46,158 nt of DNA, taken from Desulfovibrio sp. (GTDB lineage: Bacteria; Desulfobacterota; Desulfovibrionia; Desulfovibrionales; Desulfovibrionaceae). A program made the translations under genes and the position numbers. Within the stretch, counting starts at the first letter, position 1; every line of letters begins with the position of its first letter. Positions 1-5,979 of the stretch are shown in pieces. The stretch covers positions 1-46,158 of the forward strand of contig JAISKK010000003.1 of assembly GCA_031260965.1 (NCBI GenBank), written 5' to 3'. Under the pieces are notes generated by a model. That model was not told where the DNA came from, made no database searches, and saw nothing but the letters and a program-made list of their open reading frames with translations.

Positions 1-148
1 CTTTCCTCTGAACTTTCGTAATCAACAAGTACCTTTTTTGCCCACAAAACGGATATCCGCGCCGGGATCCGGAAGCGACAAGGGCGGCTTGCGCGGCGAA
101 CAGGCACAACAGGGCGGCAAACAGAACCGATAGGCAGGTGCGTTTCAT
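1..148 (-). CDS. Partial secreted protein, N-terminal part only
   Basis: Reading the minus strand from an ATG at 148, the frame stays open for 49 codons to the window edge, so only the N-terminus is visible. It is too short and too truncated for the ORF track. The first 22 residues are a clear Sec signal peptide: MKRTC, then a hydrophobic core (SVLFAALLCLFAA), then a small-residue cleavage site AQA-A. After it comes a short basic stretch with one Cys. The ribosome site is weak (GAAG about 11 bases upstream). The ATG lies one base after the stop of the remnant ORF at 150-335, so both could belong to one transcript. The family cannot be told from 49 residues. Confidence 0.5.
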   Translation of the reverse strand, partial: MKRTCLSVLFAALLCLFAAQAALVASGSRRGYPFCGQKRYLLITKVQRK

Positions 149-149
149 A

Positions 150-335
150 TTATTTTACTTCGGTAACCTGACCGGCAATGTCCACATCATAATAACCGGT
201 GTTGCCAGGATTATAAAGTCTAAAATTGGGTGCGATGACGGCACTGTCAATCACCGTCCCAAGGGTGAGATCAGCAAGGAACCCTTCAAGAGAGGTACTT
301 GCACCTGCCGAATATGGACCAGCAGCAGCACCCAT
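150..335 (-). pseudogene. Possible 3' remnant of an unidentified gene
   Basis: This 61-codon minus-strand ORF has a protein-like composition (ends GNTGYYDVDIAGQVTEVK) and stops one base before the signal-peptide ORF. Its ATG has no ribosome site. The frame stays open upstream only to a stop at 393, inside the antitoxin gene on the other strand, and has no other start codon there. I read it as the surviving 3' end of a gene whose 5' part was lost where the YefM-YoeB module now lies. A genuine small protein cannot be excluded. No family recognised. Confidence 0.3.
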
Positions 336-338
336 ATA

Positions 339-356
339 TGTACTATATTTTGTACA
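339..356 (+). promoter_or_regulatory. YefM-type operator (TGTACt / TGTACA pair)
   Basis: A TGTACT hexamer at 339-344 and a TGTACA at 351-356 lie 12 bases apart, centre to centre, just upstream of the antitoxin's GAGGTG ribosome site. They also form one inverted repeat, TGTAC-8 nt-GTACA. E. coli YefM-YoeB is autorepressed through paired sites with a TGTACA core at similar spacing. The match in core, spacing and position makes autoregulation of this operon likely. Function is inferred from the family. Confidence 0.7.
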
Positions 357-371
357 AGAACGAGGTGAATC

Positions 372-638
372 ATGCTTGACGCCGTCAATTATTCAGAGGC
401 CAGAAAGAACCTGTCCTCGCTCATGGAAAGCGTGTGCGCTGACAGCGATGTTATCGTCATCACGCGCAGAAAAGCTCGCCCGGTGGTCATGATGTCGCTG
501 GACGAGTATAACAGCATTCAGGAAACGGGCTATCTGCTGCGGAGTCCGGCCAATGCCGAGCGCCTGTTTGAAAGCATTGCCGATATGCGAAAAGGCAATA
601 CCCTGAAGCAGGGACTTGCGCCTGTGGAAAAGGACTGA
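372..638 (+). CDS. yefM: YefM/Phd-family antitoxin
   Basis: An 88-residue antitoxin of the Phd/YefM family. It should bind and neutralise the YoeB-like RNase encoded immediately downstream and, with it, repress its own promoter. The N-terminal half (residues 1-50) is the YefM DNA-binding fold: NYSEARKNLSSLMESV, then ITRRKARPVVMMSLDEYNS, the typical 'R+ K/G + PVV(M/L)(M/I)S xx(E/D)Y' segment. The C-terminal 35 residues (ERLFESIADMRKG) are the usual intrinsically loose toxin-wrapping tail. It starts after a good GAGGTG site. Its TGA overlaps the toxin ATG (TGATG), which indicates translational coupling. Upstream lies a YefM-like operator. Confidence 0.93.
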   Translation: MLDAVNYSEARKNLSSLMESVCADSDVIVITRRKARPVVMMSLDEYNSIQETGYLLRSPANAERLFESIADMRKGNTLKQGLAPVEKD

Positions 639-910
639 TGGCTCTGCTGACCTGGACCCCCGGAGCTTGGGAAGATTATCAGCACTGGCAGGGGCAGGAC
701 AAAAAGAAATGCCGACGCATCAATCTGTTGATCAATGCCGCCCTGCGCACTCCATTTGCAGGCGAAGGAAAACCAGAAGCGCTCAAGTTCCAGCTTGCCG
801 GGTTCCGGTCGCGCCGCATCGACCAGGAACACCGGCTTGTTTACGCCTGGGATGAAGAGGCGGATACCTTGACTATTATGCAATGCCGCTACCATTACGC
901 CAAGAGCTGA
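638..910 (+). CDS. yoeB: YoeB-family mRNA interferase toxin
   Basis: A 90-residue RelE-superfamily toxin very close in layout to E. coli YoeB (84 aa), a ribosome-dependent endoribonuclease that cleaves mRNA in the A site. The catalytic set is present. GKPEALK carries the Glu that aligns with E46 (E47 here). EHRLVY carries the His-Arg aligning with H64-R65 (H65, R66). The terminal CRYHY supplies the His-Tyr pair (H86, Y87; H83-Y84 in E. coli). Three extra residues, AKS, follow the usual C-terminal YHY. The toxin therefore looks catalytically intact. It is translated from an ATG overlapping the antitoxin stop. Such modules are often mobile; here it abuts a broken gene on the left. Confidence 0.95.
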   Translation: MALLTWTPGAWEDYQHWQGQDKKKCRRINLLINAALRTPFAGEGKPEALKFQLAGFRSRRIDQEHRLVYAWDEEADTLTIMQCRYHYAKS

Positions 911-978
911 ACATCCTCTTTGTGCTTTGCCTTTTGCGGGAATGAAAATTGCATCAAAAGCAGTGGAGTCAAGATTCC

Positions 979-2748
979 ATGAACATACTGCTTTTGAATC
1001 TGGCCCGCTTCGGGGACATTCTGCAAAGCCGGGCCGCTGTTGCGGACCTGATTCGCAAGGGGCACCGGGTAGGCATGGTCTGCCTGGAAAATTTCGCCCC
1101 GGCAGCGGATCTGTTGCCCGGTCTTGCTTTGGTCGCTCCTTTGCCGGGCGCGATTTTTCTGGCCTGCCTCAAATCCCCGCCGGATGCCGCAGGGATAAAC
1201 CCTGGACCCAACCGCGCAGAAGAAGGCAGCGACGCCTTCCCCCGCCCCAGCCGGGAAAACTGGCCCAGAGCTTTGGCTGTTCTGGCGGATTTTCGCCGTT
1301 CTATCCACGCCGCCTTCCCGCCGGATATCGTCTGCAATTTGACTCCGGACGCTTCAGCCAAGGTTTTGACGCGTTTTCTCGCCCGGGGCCGCGCCTGCTC
1401 CGGCTTTTTTGTGGACGATTACGGCTTCGGGGTAAACGGCAACGCCTGGGCGGCCTTTTTTGTGGGTTCCAGCCTGGAGCGCGGGATAAGTCCTTTTAAT
1501 GTTGTGGATCTTTTTCGCAAAATCGCCGCCGGCGACAATGCTTGCAGGGGGTCCGCATCACCGGAGCGGAAGCGCGCGCCGAACTCTCCCCCCGGCGACG
1601 TTTCGACAAACGGCAGTACGCACGCACCGGTGATCCGGTCGAAGCCACCCCCCGGCGGCCTTTCCCTGCGCCGGCCCTCGGCTGCCGCGCGTAAAAGCGT
1701 GTCCGGACTGATCAAACAGGCAGGCGTAAAAGAGGCGCGGGCCTATGTCGCCTTTCAGCCGGGCGCAAGTGAAGACAGACGGCGCTGGCCGGTGGAATAT
1801 TTCGCGGCCCTGGGCGATATTCTCTGGCGCGAGGAAAGGCTCTGCCCCCTTATTCTGGGCGGAAAATCCGAGCGTAGTCTGGCCGAAGCTTACAGCGCCC
1901 TGGCCGCGCATCCGCACATCGACCTCTGCGGGCGCACGGATCTGCCGAGCCTCTCCGCCGCCCTTTGCCGGACGAAACTTCTGGTCAGCAACGACACCGG
2001 CACCATGCATCTGGCCGCCGGTTTGAAAATTCCAATCCTGGCCGTTTTTCTTGCCACGGCGCAGCCTTTCGACACCGGCCCCTATTACAGCGGAAGCTGC
2101 TGTCTGGAACCGGATCTGCCCTGTCATCCCTGCGCCTTCGGGAGCAGATGCGCCCATGAGCAGCGCTGCGCGCGCCTGATCCGGCCGGAATTTTTTGCCT
2201 CCCTCGTCTTATCCCGCCTGCGCGGGGGGGACTGGATCCTGCCGCCGGCTGGCGGCGCAGACCGGGCCAGGGTCTGGGTCACGGACTTTGACGCAGCCGG
2301 TTTTATGGATTTACGATCCATTTCCGGGCATGAACGCGAACAGCGTACGCTCTGGCTTGCCCTGCAACGGGATCTGCTGCGCCATTTTCTGGACGGGCGC
2401 GAGCGCAGGCGGACAGCTCCGGCCCCGGAGCTTGGCGTCGAAGCCAAAACTCTGGAGGCCGTAAAACGCGCCCTGGCGCTTACGGAGCTTTTACGCCAAC
2501 AGTTCGAACTAGCGCAACGCCCGGCCGGCGCCTCCGCGCGGCAGCGTCTGCCCGGCACCTGGCGCAGGGTATATGAAGCCTTAAACTCAAGTCCCCGGCT
2601 GCGTGCTCTGGCCCTGCTCTTTGCGCAGGAATGCCAGGGAGAAAATGAGAACGCTGCGACGGGACTTGGCGGACTTGACGGACCGGCGCAAGGGGTGGAA
2701 AATTTTCGCCTGCTCCTGGCCGATTTTTGCCGGGCTCTGGAAAATTGA
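979..2748 (+). CDS. Glycosyltransferase family 9 (heptosyltransferase-like), extended
   Basis: A GT9-type transferase of 589 residues, related to ADP-heptose:LPS heptosyltransferases and expected to add a sugar to LPS or a similar acceptor at the cytoplasmic face. The N-terminus has the family start MNILLLNLARFGDILQS. The second half has FQPGASEDRRRWPVEYFAAL, the DLCGRTDLPSLSAAL strand and VSNDTGTMHLAAGL, the conserved nucleotide-sugar pocket. GT9 enzymes are usually near 350 aa. Here there is a Ser/Pro/Arg-rich linker (about residues 190-240) and a C-terminal helical extension of about 200 residues beginning near VWVTDFDAAGFMD, of unknown role. I chose ATG 979, preceded by GGAG; the longer ORF start at 949 has no support. 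The acceptor is unknown. Confidence 0.8.
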   Translation: MNILLLNLARFGDILQSRAAVADLIRKGHRVGMVCLENFAPAADLLPGLALVAPLPGAIFLACLKSPPDAAGINPGPNRAEEGSDAFPRPSRENWPRALAVLADFRRSIHAAFPPDIVCNLTPDASAKVLTRFLARGRACSGFFVDDYGFGVNGNAWAAFFVGSSLERGISPFNVVDLFRKIAAGDNACRGSASPERKRAPNSPPGDVSTNGSTHAPVIRSKPPPGGLSLRRPSAAARKSVSGLIKQAGVKEARAYVAFQPGASEDRRRWPVEYFAALGDILWREERLCPLILGGKSERSLAEAYSALAAHPHIDLCGRTDLPSLSAALCRTKLLVSNDTGTMHLAAGLKIPILAVFLATAQPFDTGPYYSGSCCLEPDLPCHPCAFGSRCAHEQRCARLIRPEFFASLVLSRLRGGDWILPPAGGADRARVWVTDFDAAGFMDLRSISGHEREQRTLWLALQRDLLRHFLDGRERRRTAPAPELGVEAKTLEAVKRALALTELLRQQFELAQRPAGASARQRLPGTWRRVYEALNSSPRLRALALLFAQECQGENENAATGLGGLDGPAQGVENFRLLLADFCRALEN

Positions 2749-2856
2749 TCCGCTTTTCAGGTTCCGGGAACCCAATTGAAAAAGTGGAACATAAATTGCA
2801 TAAACTCCGACAACAGTAAAAAATTGCCCCTGCGGGGGGGAAATAAGGAGATTGCC

Positions 2857-3465
2857 ATGATTGTTATAGACGGACAGGAAAGCGCGCTTTCGCTTTCCAA
2901 TTATGCCAATCTGGAGGAACTGCTGGTCAAGGTTATCGAGGAAGAAGGCCTTGGCGACCGTATTGTCACGGATGTGCTGGTGGATGACGAGGCTTTTTCC
3001 GAGCTCTATCCCCATCAGGCCGAGGATATCGAATCCGACGGCTTCAGCCGCGTGGAAATACGCACGGTGTCCGCTGACCAGATGGCGGGAGATATTGTCG
3101 AAGAACTGCCCAAAGTAATCAACATCATGGCCGTCGGCAGCCGCCGGGCGGCGGAACTGCTGCGCGAGGCGGATCTGTCGGAAGGTCTTGAAGTGCTCCA
3201 GGATATTATCGCGGTCAGCCGGGAACTTCTGAACACCATCTATGTTCTGCGCAGCCAGTATTCGTCCGGTCCATGTCGGGAGCTTGACGCCATGTCCGAG
3301 AGCCTCGGCGATTTGCTGGGCGAGATTGCGGACGTTATGAGCAATGAAGACTGGATGCTGGTCGCCGATTTGCTTGAATACGAATATGTACCCGCCTGCG
3401 AAGGCTGGCGTGGAGTTATCGACGCCCTGGAGCGGGATGTGCGCGCGGCGAAAAAGGCGGCCTAG
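2857..3465 (+). CDS. Conserved-looking protein of unknown function, 202 aa
   Basis: An acidic, mostly helical soluble protein (MIVIDGQESALSLSNYANLEELLVKVIEEE...). It has no signal peptide or membrane segment. The N-terminal 80 residues look like an alpha/beta domain and the rest is helical with many Leu and Glu (VLQDIIAVSRELLNTIY; DLLGEIADVMSNEDWMLVADLLEYE). I recognise no catalytic motif. ATG 2857 follows AAGGAG at ideal spacing; the ORF-track start 27 codons upstream is in non-coding sequence. It is followed after 18 bp by another small helical protein, so the two are probably co-transcribed. A link to flagellar export or assembly is possible but only a guess. Its TAG stop lies inside a palindromic repeat. 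Confidence 0.75.
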   Translation: MIVIDGQESALSLSNYANLEELLVKVIEEEGLGDRIVTDVLVDDEAFSELYPHQAEDIESDGFSRVEIRTVSADQMAGDIVEELPKVINIMAVGSRRAAELLREADLSEGLEVLQDIIAVSRELLNTIYVLRSQYSSGPCRELDAMSESLGDLLGEIADVMSNEDWMLVADLLEYEYVPACEGWRGVIDALERDVRAAKKAA

Positions 3466-3498
3466 AGCAGATGAACGTTAAAAATGTATATCCGCTCC
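3463..3498. repeat. Dispersed palindromic repeat, copy 1 (degenerate)
   Basis: The segment TAGAGCAGATGAACGTT...AATGTATATCCGCTCC matches, arm for arm, the near-perfect palindrome at 21871-21909 and the right arm at 23866-23882. The arms here pair at about 11 of 16 positions. It begins with the TAG stop of the 202-aa gene and contains the first possible ATG (3484) of the next ORF in its right arm. This suggests an insertion at the gene junction that now supplies coding signals. Confidence 0.6.
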
Positions 3499-3879
3499 GC
3501 AGGGCGCTCTGAGATGTGCGCGATCGCGGCCCTGATCGACGAGGCCATGGCCTTGGCGCAGGAAGAAGGACAAGCCCTGTCGGATCAGGATGTGGACAGG
3601 GCCGAAGACCTTTCCCTGAAAAGAGCCAAACTTGTCAGGAAAATCATGGAAAGGGCCGCCGCTACGGCAGAGCCGGGGCAGGACGGAGAATTTGACCTCA
3701 GAGCGGCTTTGCTGCGTATGCGCACAGTCCAGGAAGAACTTCTGGACAAGGCGGAAAAGCTGCGCGATGACTTGCTCAGGCAACGCCAGACCGGGCGCAA
3801 AGTGACGGTCTATTTTGACGGGGACCGCCGCCTCAGTCAGGAAAACAAACGCGCTCTTTATTGCGACGCTTTATCCTGA
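3484..3879 (+). CDS. Small helical protein, unknown function
   Basis: A 131-residue hydrophilic, almost wholly helical protein. It has heptad-like stretches (ALSDQDVDRAEDLSLKRAKLVRKIMERA; LLRMRTVQEELLDKAEKLRDDLLRQ) and a short basic/aromatic tail (KVTVYFDGDRR). This shape resembles small secretion or flagellar chaperones of the FliT/FlgN sort, but no diagnostic motif is visible, so this is a weak inference. The start is uncertain. ATG 3484 falls inside a palindromic repeat and gives an atypical leader, MYIRSAGRSE. ATG 3514 (MCAIAALIDEAM) begins at the first helix and may be the ancestral start (121 aa). Neither has a strong ribosome site. It probably shares a transcript with the gene before it. 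Confidence 0.65.
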   Translation: MYIRSAGRSEMCAIAALIDEAMALAQEEGQALSDQDVDRAEDLSLKRAKLVRKIMERAAATAEPGQDGEFDLRAALLRMRTVQEELLDKAEKLRDDLLRQRQTGRKVTVYFDGDRRLSQENKRALYCDALS

Positions 3880-3944
3880 ATGAGGCGGAAGACTGCTGCG
3901 GCTTTTTTCGCGTTGTCGCAAGCAAAGTTTGCAGTGTTAAGCCC

Positions 3945-4478
3945 CTAAAATGAGTAGCCGTAGGAAAGGCCGTAGGTCGAGTTTCCATCGTTGTTCTTGG
4001 TGATGCCCCAGGTCGAGTGGTTGATATAGTCACCCTGGACACGATGCTGATAGCTGTCGCCAAAGCTGACCCCAACCGCGCCGCGGGTGCGGAAAAGCAC
4101 ATGGCTGCCAAGCTTGCGATCGTCCATTTTATCATCGCTGTTTACCGCTCCGCCGACCGTGCCTTCAACATAGGGCCGGACAGGAGCCTCGGTGTTCAAG
4201 GTCAGCCGCAGGCCCGGCGCCAGAAAGCCGCCCCAGACCGAGGGGGAATCGTTTTTCGGCACCCAGACATGCGCGCCTATCTCCGCCAACGGGGTTATTT
4301 CCAGAATATCATTGCTCAGCACCGGTTGATATTTTTGCGTCAGGTTCAAACTGTAGGCCATGCTGTCGCTTTCGCCCCGGCTTACATTGAGCCCGACCGA
4401 GGTGGTGGCGGCAGAAACTGCCGACACTGTTATTAAAAGCGCGGCCAGCCCTGCGCACAGAATGACGATGCTTCTCAT
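3945..4478 (-). CDS. PagL-like outer-membrane beta-barrel protein
   Basis: A 177-residue secreted protein. It has a signal peptide (MRSIVILCAGLAALLITVSAVSA) and then alternating amphipathic strands, ending in Tyr-Ser-Phe, the usual C-terminal outer-membrane insertion signal. Size, barrel pattern and the C-terminal block (INHSTWGITKNNDGNSTYGL) resemble the PagL lipid A 3-O-deacylase / acyloxyacyl hydrolase family. PagL normally shows H-x-S-N-(A)-G-I. Here the His and Ser are adjacent (NHSTWGI), so the catalytic pair is displaced or lost and activity is doubtful. A strong GGAAGGAGG ribosome site precedes the ATG. It is divergent from rplM and convergent with the upstream gene pair. It may be a non-enzymatic relative. 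Confidence 0.7.
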   Translation of the reverse strand: MRSIVILCAGLAALLITVSAVSAATTSVGLNVSRGESDSMAYSLNLTQKYQPVLSNDILEITPLAEIGAHVWVPKNDSPSVWGGFLAPGLRLTLNTEAPVRPYVEGTVGGAVNSDDKMDDRKLGSHVLFRTRGAVGVSFGDSYQHRVQGDYINHSTWGITKNNDGNSTYGLSYGYSF

Positions 4479-4593
4479 GGTCAGCCCTCCTTCCTTTGTT
4501 ATGGACAGTGCGCAATTCCACCGTGTTACTGTTTCTAGAAAAAGTCAAGATATTTTCTTAATATTTATTTTTGACATTAAATAAACCGGCTTC

Positions 4594-4622
4594 TTGACTC
4601 CGCTATGGCAAGAGCGTATAAA
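4594..4622 (+). promoter_or_regulatory. Sigma-70 promoter for rplM-rpsI
   Basis: TTGACT (4594-4599), a 17-base spacer and TATAAA (4617-4622) give a near-consensus housekeeping promoter about 60 bases before the rplM start. The flanking DNA is AT-rich compared with the neighbours, as expected for a strong ribosomal-protein promoter. Confidence 0.8.
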
Positions 4623-4683
4623 GCCCCACTTCTGAGCCGCTTTGTCGTTTCCGGAAGCGTCCCTGAAGACCGAAGGAGCTGAT

Positions 4684-5112
4684 ATGAAAACATTTTCGCC
4701 GACACCGGCCGATATAAACCGCGAGTGGTTTGTTGTGGACGCGACGGACCAGATTCTCGGCCGTCTCGCAGCGGCCATAGCCCATCGTCTGCGCGGCAAG
4801 CACAAGCCGGAATTCGCCCCGCACATGGACAACGGGGACTTCATCATAGTGGTGAACTGTGAGAAGATACGCGTGACCGGCAACAAGCTTGCCCAGAAAA
4901 CATACTACCGCCACAGCGGCTATGTGGGCGGACTCAAGGAAAGAACCCTGGACAAGGTGCTGGCCTCCAAACCCCAGTTCGCGATCACCCACGCGGTCAA
5001 GGGCATGCTGCCCAAAAACCGTCTGGCCCGGGCCGTGCTTAAAAAATTAAAGGTTTACGCAGGTCCGGAGCATCCCCATGCCGCCCAGAATCCCGCCAAA
5101 CTGGACCTTTAG
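4684..5112 (+). CDS. rplM: Ribosomal protein L13
   Basis: A 142-residue large-subunit ribosomal protein L13, which binds 23S rRNA early in 50S assembly. The full-length family pattern is present: [17 protein letters not shown] near the N-terminus, [22 protein letters not shown], the [14 protein letters not shown] signature, and [22 protein letters not shown]. Length matches the family. ATG 4684 follows AAGGAGCTGAT; the ORF-track start 14 codons earlier only reads leader sequence. It is followed after 33 bases by rpsI, the conserved L13-S9 pair, and is driven by the consensus promoter at 4594. Confidence 0.98.
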   Translation: MKTFSPTPADINREWFVVDATDQILGRLAAAIAHRLRGKHKPEFAPHMDNGDFIIVVNCEKIRVTGNKLAQKTYYRHSGYVGGLKERTLDKVLASKPQFAITHAVKGMLPKNRLARAVLKKLKVYAGPEHPHAAQNPAKLDL

Positions 5113-5145
5113 GGTATTTTCACATTAATCAGGACAGGAGAAGAG

Positions 5146-5538
5146 ATGTCCACGGATTTCAAATACGGCACCGGCCGGCGCAAAAACGCTACCGCCCGCA
5201 CCCGCCTGTACGCCGGCAGCGGCGAAATTACCGTTAACGGCCGTTCCATCGACAATTATTTCCCGCGCAAATCCCTGCAGATGATCGTCCGCCAGCCTCT
5301 GGTCCTCACCAGGCAGTCGGATCAGCTTGACGTGAAGGTGATTGTTGAGGGCGGCGGAGTGAGCGGTCAGGCCGACGCCGTGCGCCACGGCATTTCCCGC
5401 GCCCTGCTCGAACTGGACCCGGATCTGCGCGGTCCCCTCAAAAAGGCCGGTTTTCTGACCCGCGACGCAAGAAAGAAAGAACGCAAAAAGTACGGACTGC
5501 GCGCCGCCCGCGCCCGTTATCAATATTCCAAGCGTTAA
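5146..5538 (+). CDS. rpsI: Ribosomal protein S9
   Basis: A 130-residue small-subunit protein S9. Its C-terminal tail reaches the P-site tRNA. Evidence is the [25 protein letters not shown] start, the [18 protein letters not shown] helix and the basic tail ending in YSKR; the terminal Lys-Arg is the conserved tRNA-contacting end. A ribosome site (ACAGGAGAAGAG) precedes the ATG. It is the second gene of the rplM-rpsI operon. A strong hairpin follows 19 bases after the stop. Confidence 0.98.
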   Translation: MSTDFKYGTGRRKNATARTRLYAGSGEITVNGRSIDNYFPRKSLQMIVRQPLVLTRQSDQLDVKVIVEGGGVSGQADAVRHGISRALLELDPDLRGPLKKAGFLTRDARKKERKKYGLRAARARYQYSKR

Positions 5539-5556
5539 AAGCGGTCTTGCCTTGCA

Positions 5557-5588
5557 ATTCCGGCTCAAAAGCCATTTTGAGCCGGAAT
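5557..5588 (+). terminator. Perfect 14-bp hairpin after rpsI (terminator or attenuator)
   Basis: ATTCCGGCTCAAAA and TTTTGAGCCGGAAT form a perfect 14-bp stem around a GCCA loop. On the plus strand no U-tract follows; instead the AAGGGG ribosome site of rsfS begins within a few bases. It may reduce read-through from the ribosomal operon, stabilise the rplM-rpsI mRNA 3' end, or modulate rsfS translation. Confidence 0.65.
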
Positions 5589-5598
5589 AAGGGGTTTT

Positions 5599-5976
5599 AT
5601 GTCAGAAGAGCCAAAACTTTTTTCCATCGTCTCCACCCGGGAAAAGGTCGCAGCCATTGTCGGCCTGCTCACGGAAAAAAAAGCCCTGGATATAGTGGCC
5701 CTGGACCTGTCCGGGGAAAATGCCCTTTGCGAGGCCGTGGTCATCACCGGATCTTCCTCGACCCGTCACGGGCAGGGACTGGCCGAAGCCCTGCTCCTTG
5801 CCGCGCGCGAACACAATTTTGAATACCTGCACATGGAAGGGCATTCGCTCGGTCACTGGATACTCGTTGACTTTAACGATGTCATTGTGCATATCTTTCA
5901 GCCGGAAAGCAGGGAGCTTTTCCGTCTGGAAGACATGTGGCCCAAGGCCGATGTGCTGGCCGACACCCGGAAGTAA
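5599..5976 (+). CDS. rsfS: Ribosomal silencing factor RsfS (Iojap/YbeB)
   Basis: A 125-residue RsfS protein. The family binds L14 and blocks subunit joining when nutrients fall. Visible signatures are the ALDIVALDLSGENALCEAVVITGSSSTRH core and the conserved C-terminal block EGHSLGHWILVDFNDVIVHIF followed by SRELFRLEDMWPKAD. Length is normal. The start follows AAGGGG, and a strong hairpin lies directly upstream. gpmI starts 3 bases after its stop. In many bacteria rsfS follows nadD; here it follows the L13-S9 operon. Confidence 0.95.
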   Translation: MSEEPKLFSIVSTREKVAAIVGLLTEKKALDIVALDLSGENALCEAVVITGSSSTRHGQGLAEALLLAAREHNFEYLHMEGHSLGHWILVDFNDVIVHIFQPESRELFRLEDMWPKADVLADTRK

Positions 5977-5979
5977 ATA

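Noticed and set aside
949-978. Longer GT9 start (MHQKQWSQDS)
   Set aside because: No ribosome site and no family similarity; ATG 979 begins exactly at the GT9 N-terminus and follows GGAG.
1558-2157. 199-codon minus ORF opposite the GT9 gene
   Set aside because: Shadow of a GC-rich gene; no ribosome site, and the plus frame has clear GT9 motifs.
4531-4540. TTTCTAGAAA palindrome upstream of the PagL-like gene as operator
   Set aside because: A 10-base AT-rich palindrome occurs readily by chance; no second copy or spacing rule supports it.
4571-4576. TTGACA at 4571 as -35 of the rplM promoter
   Set aside because: No -10 at 16-18 bases downstream; the TTGACT/TATAAA pair at 4594-4622 is better.
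5557-5588. Standard rho-independent terminator after rpsI
   Set aside because: The stem is excellent but no U-run follows; listed as terminator or attenuator with reduced confidence.
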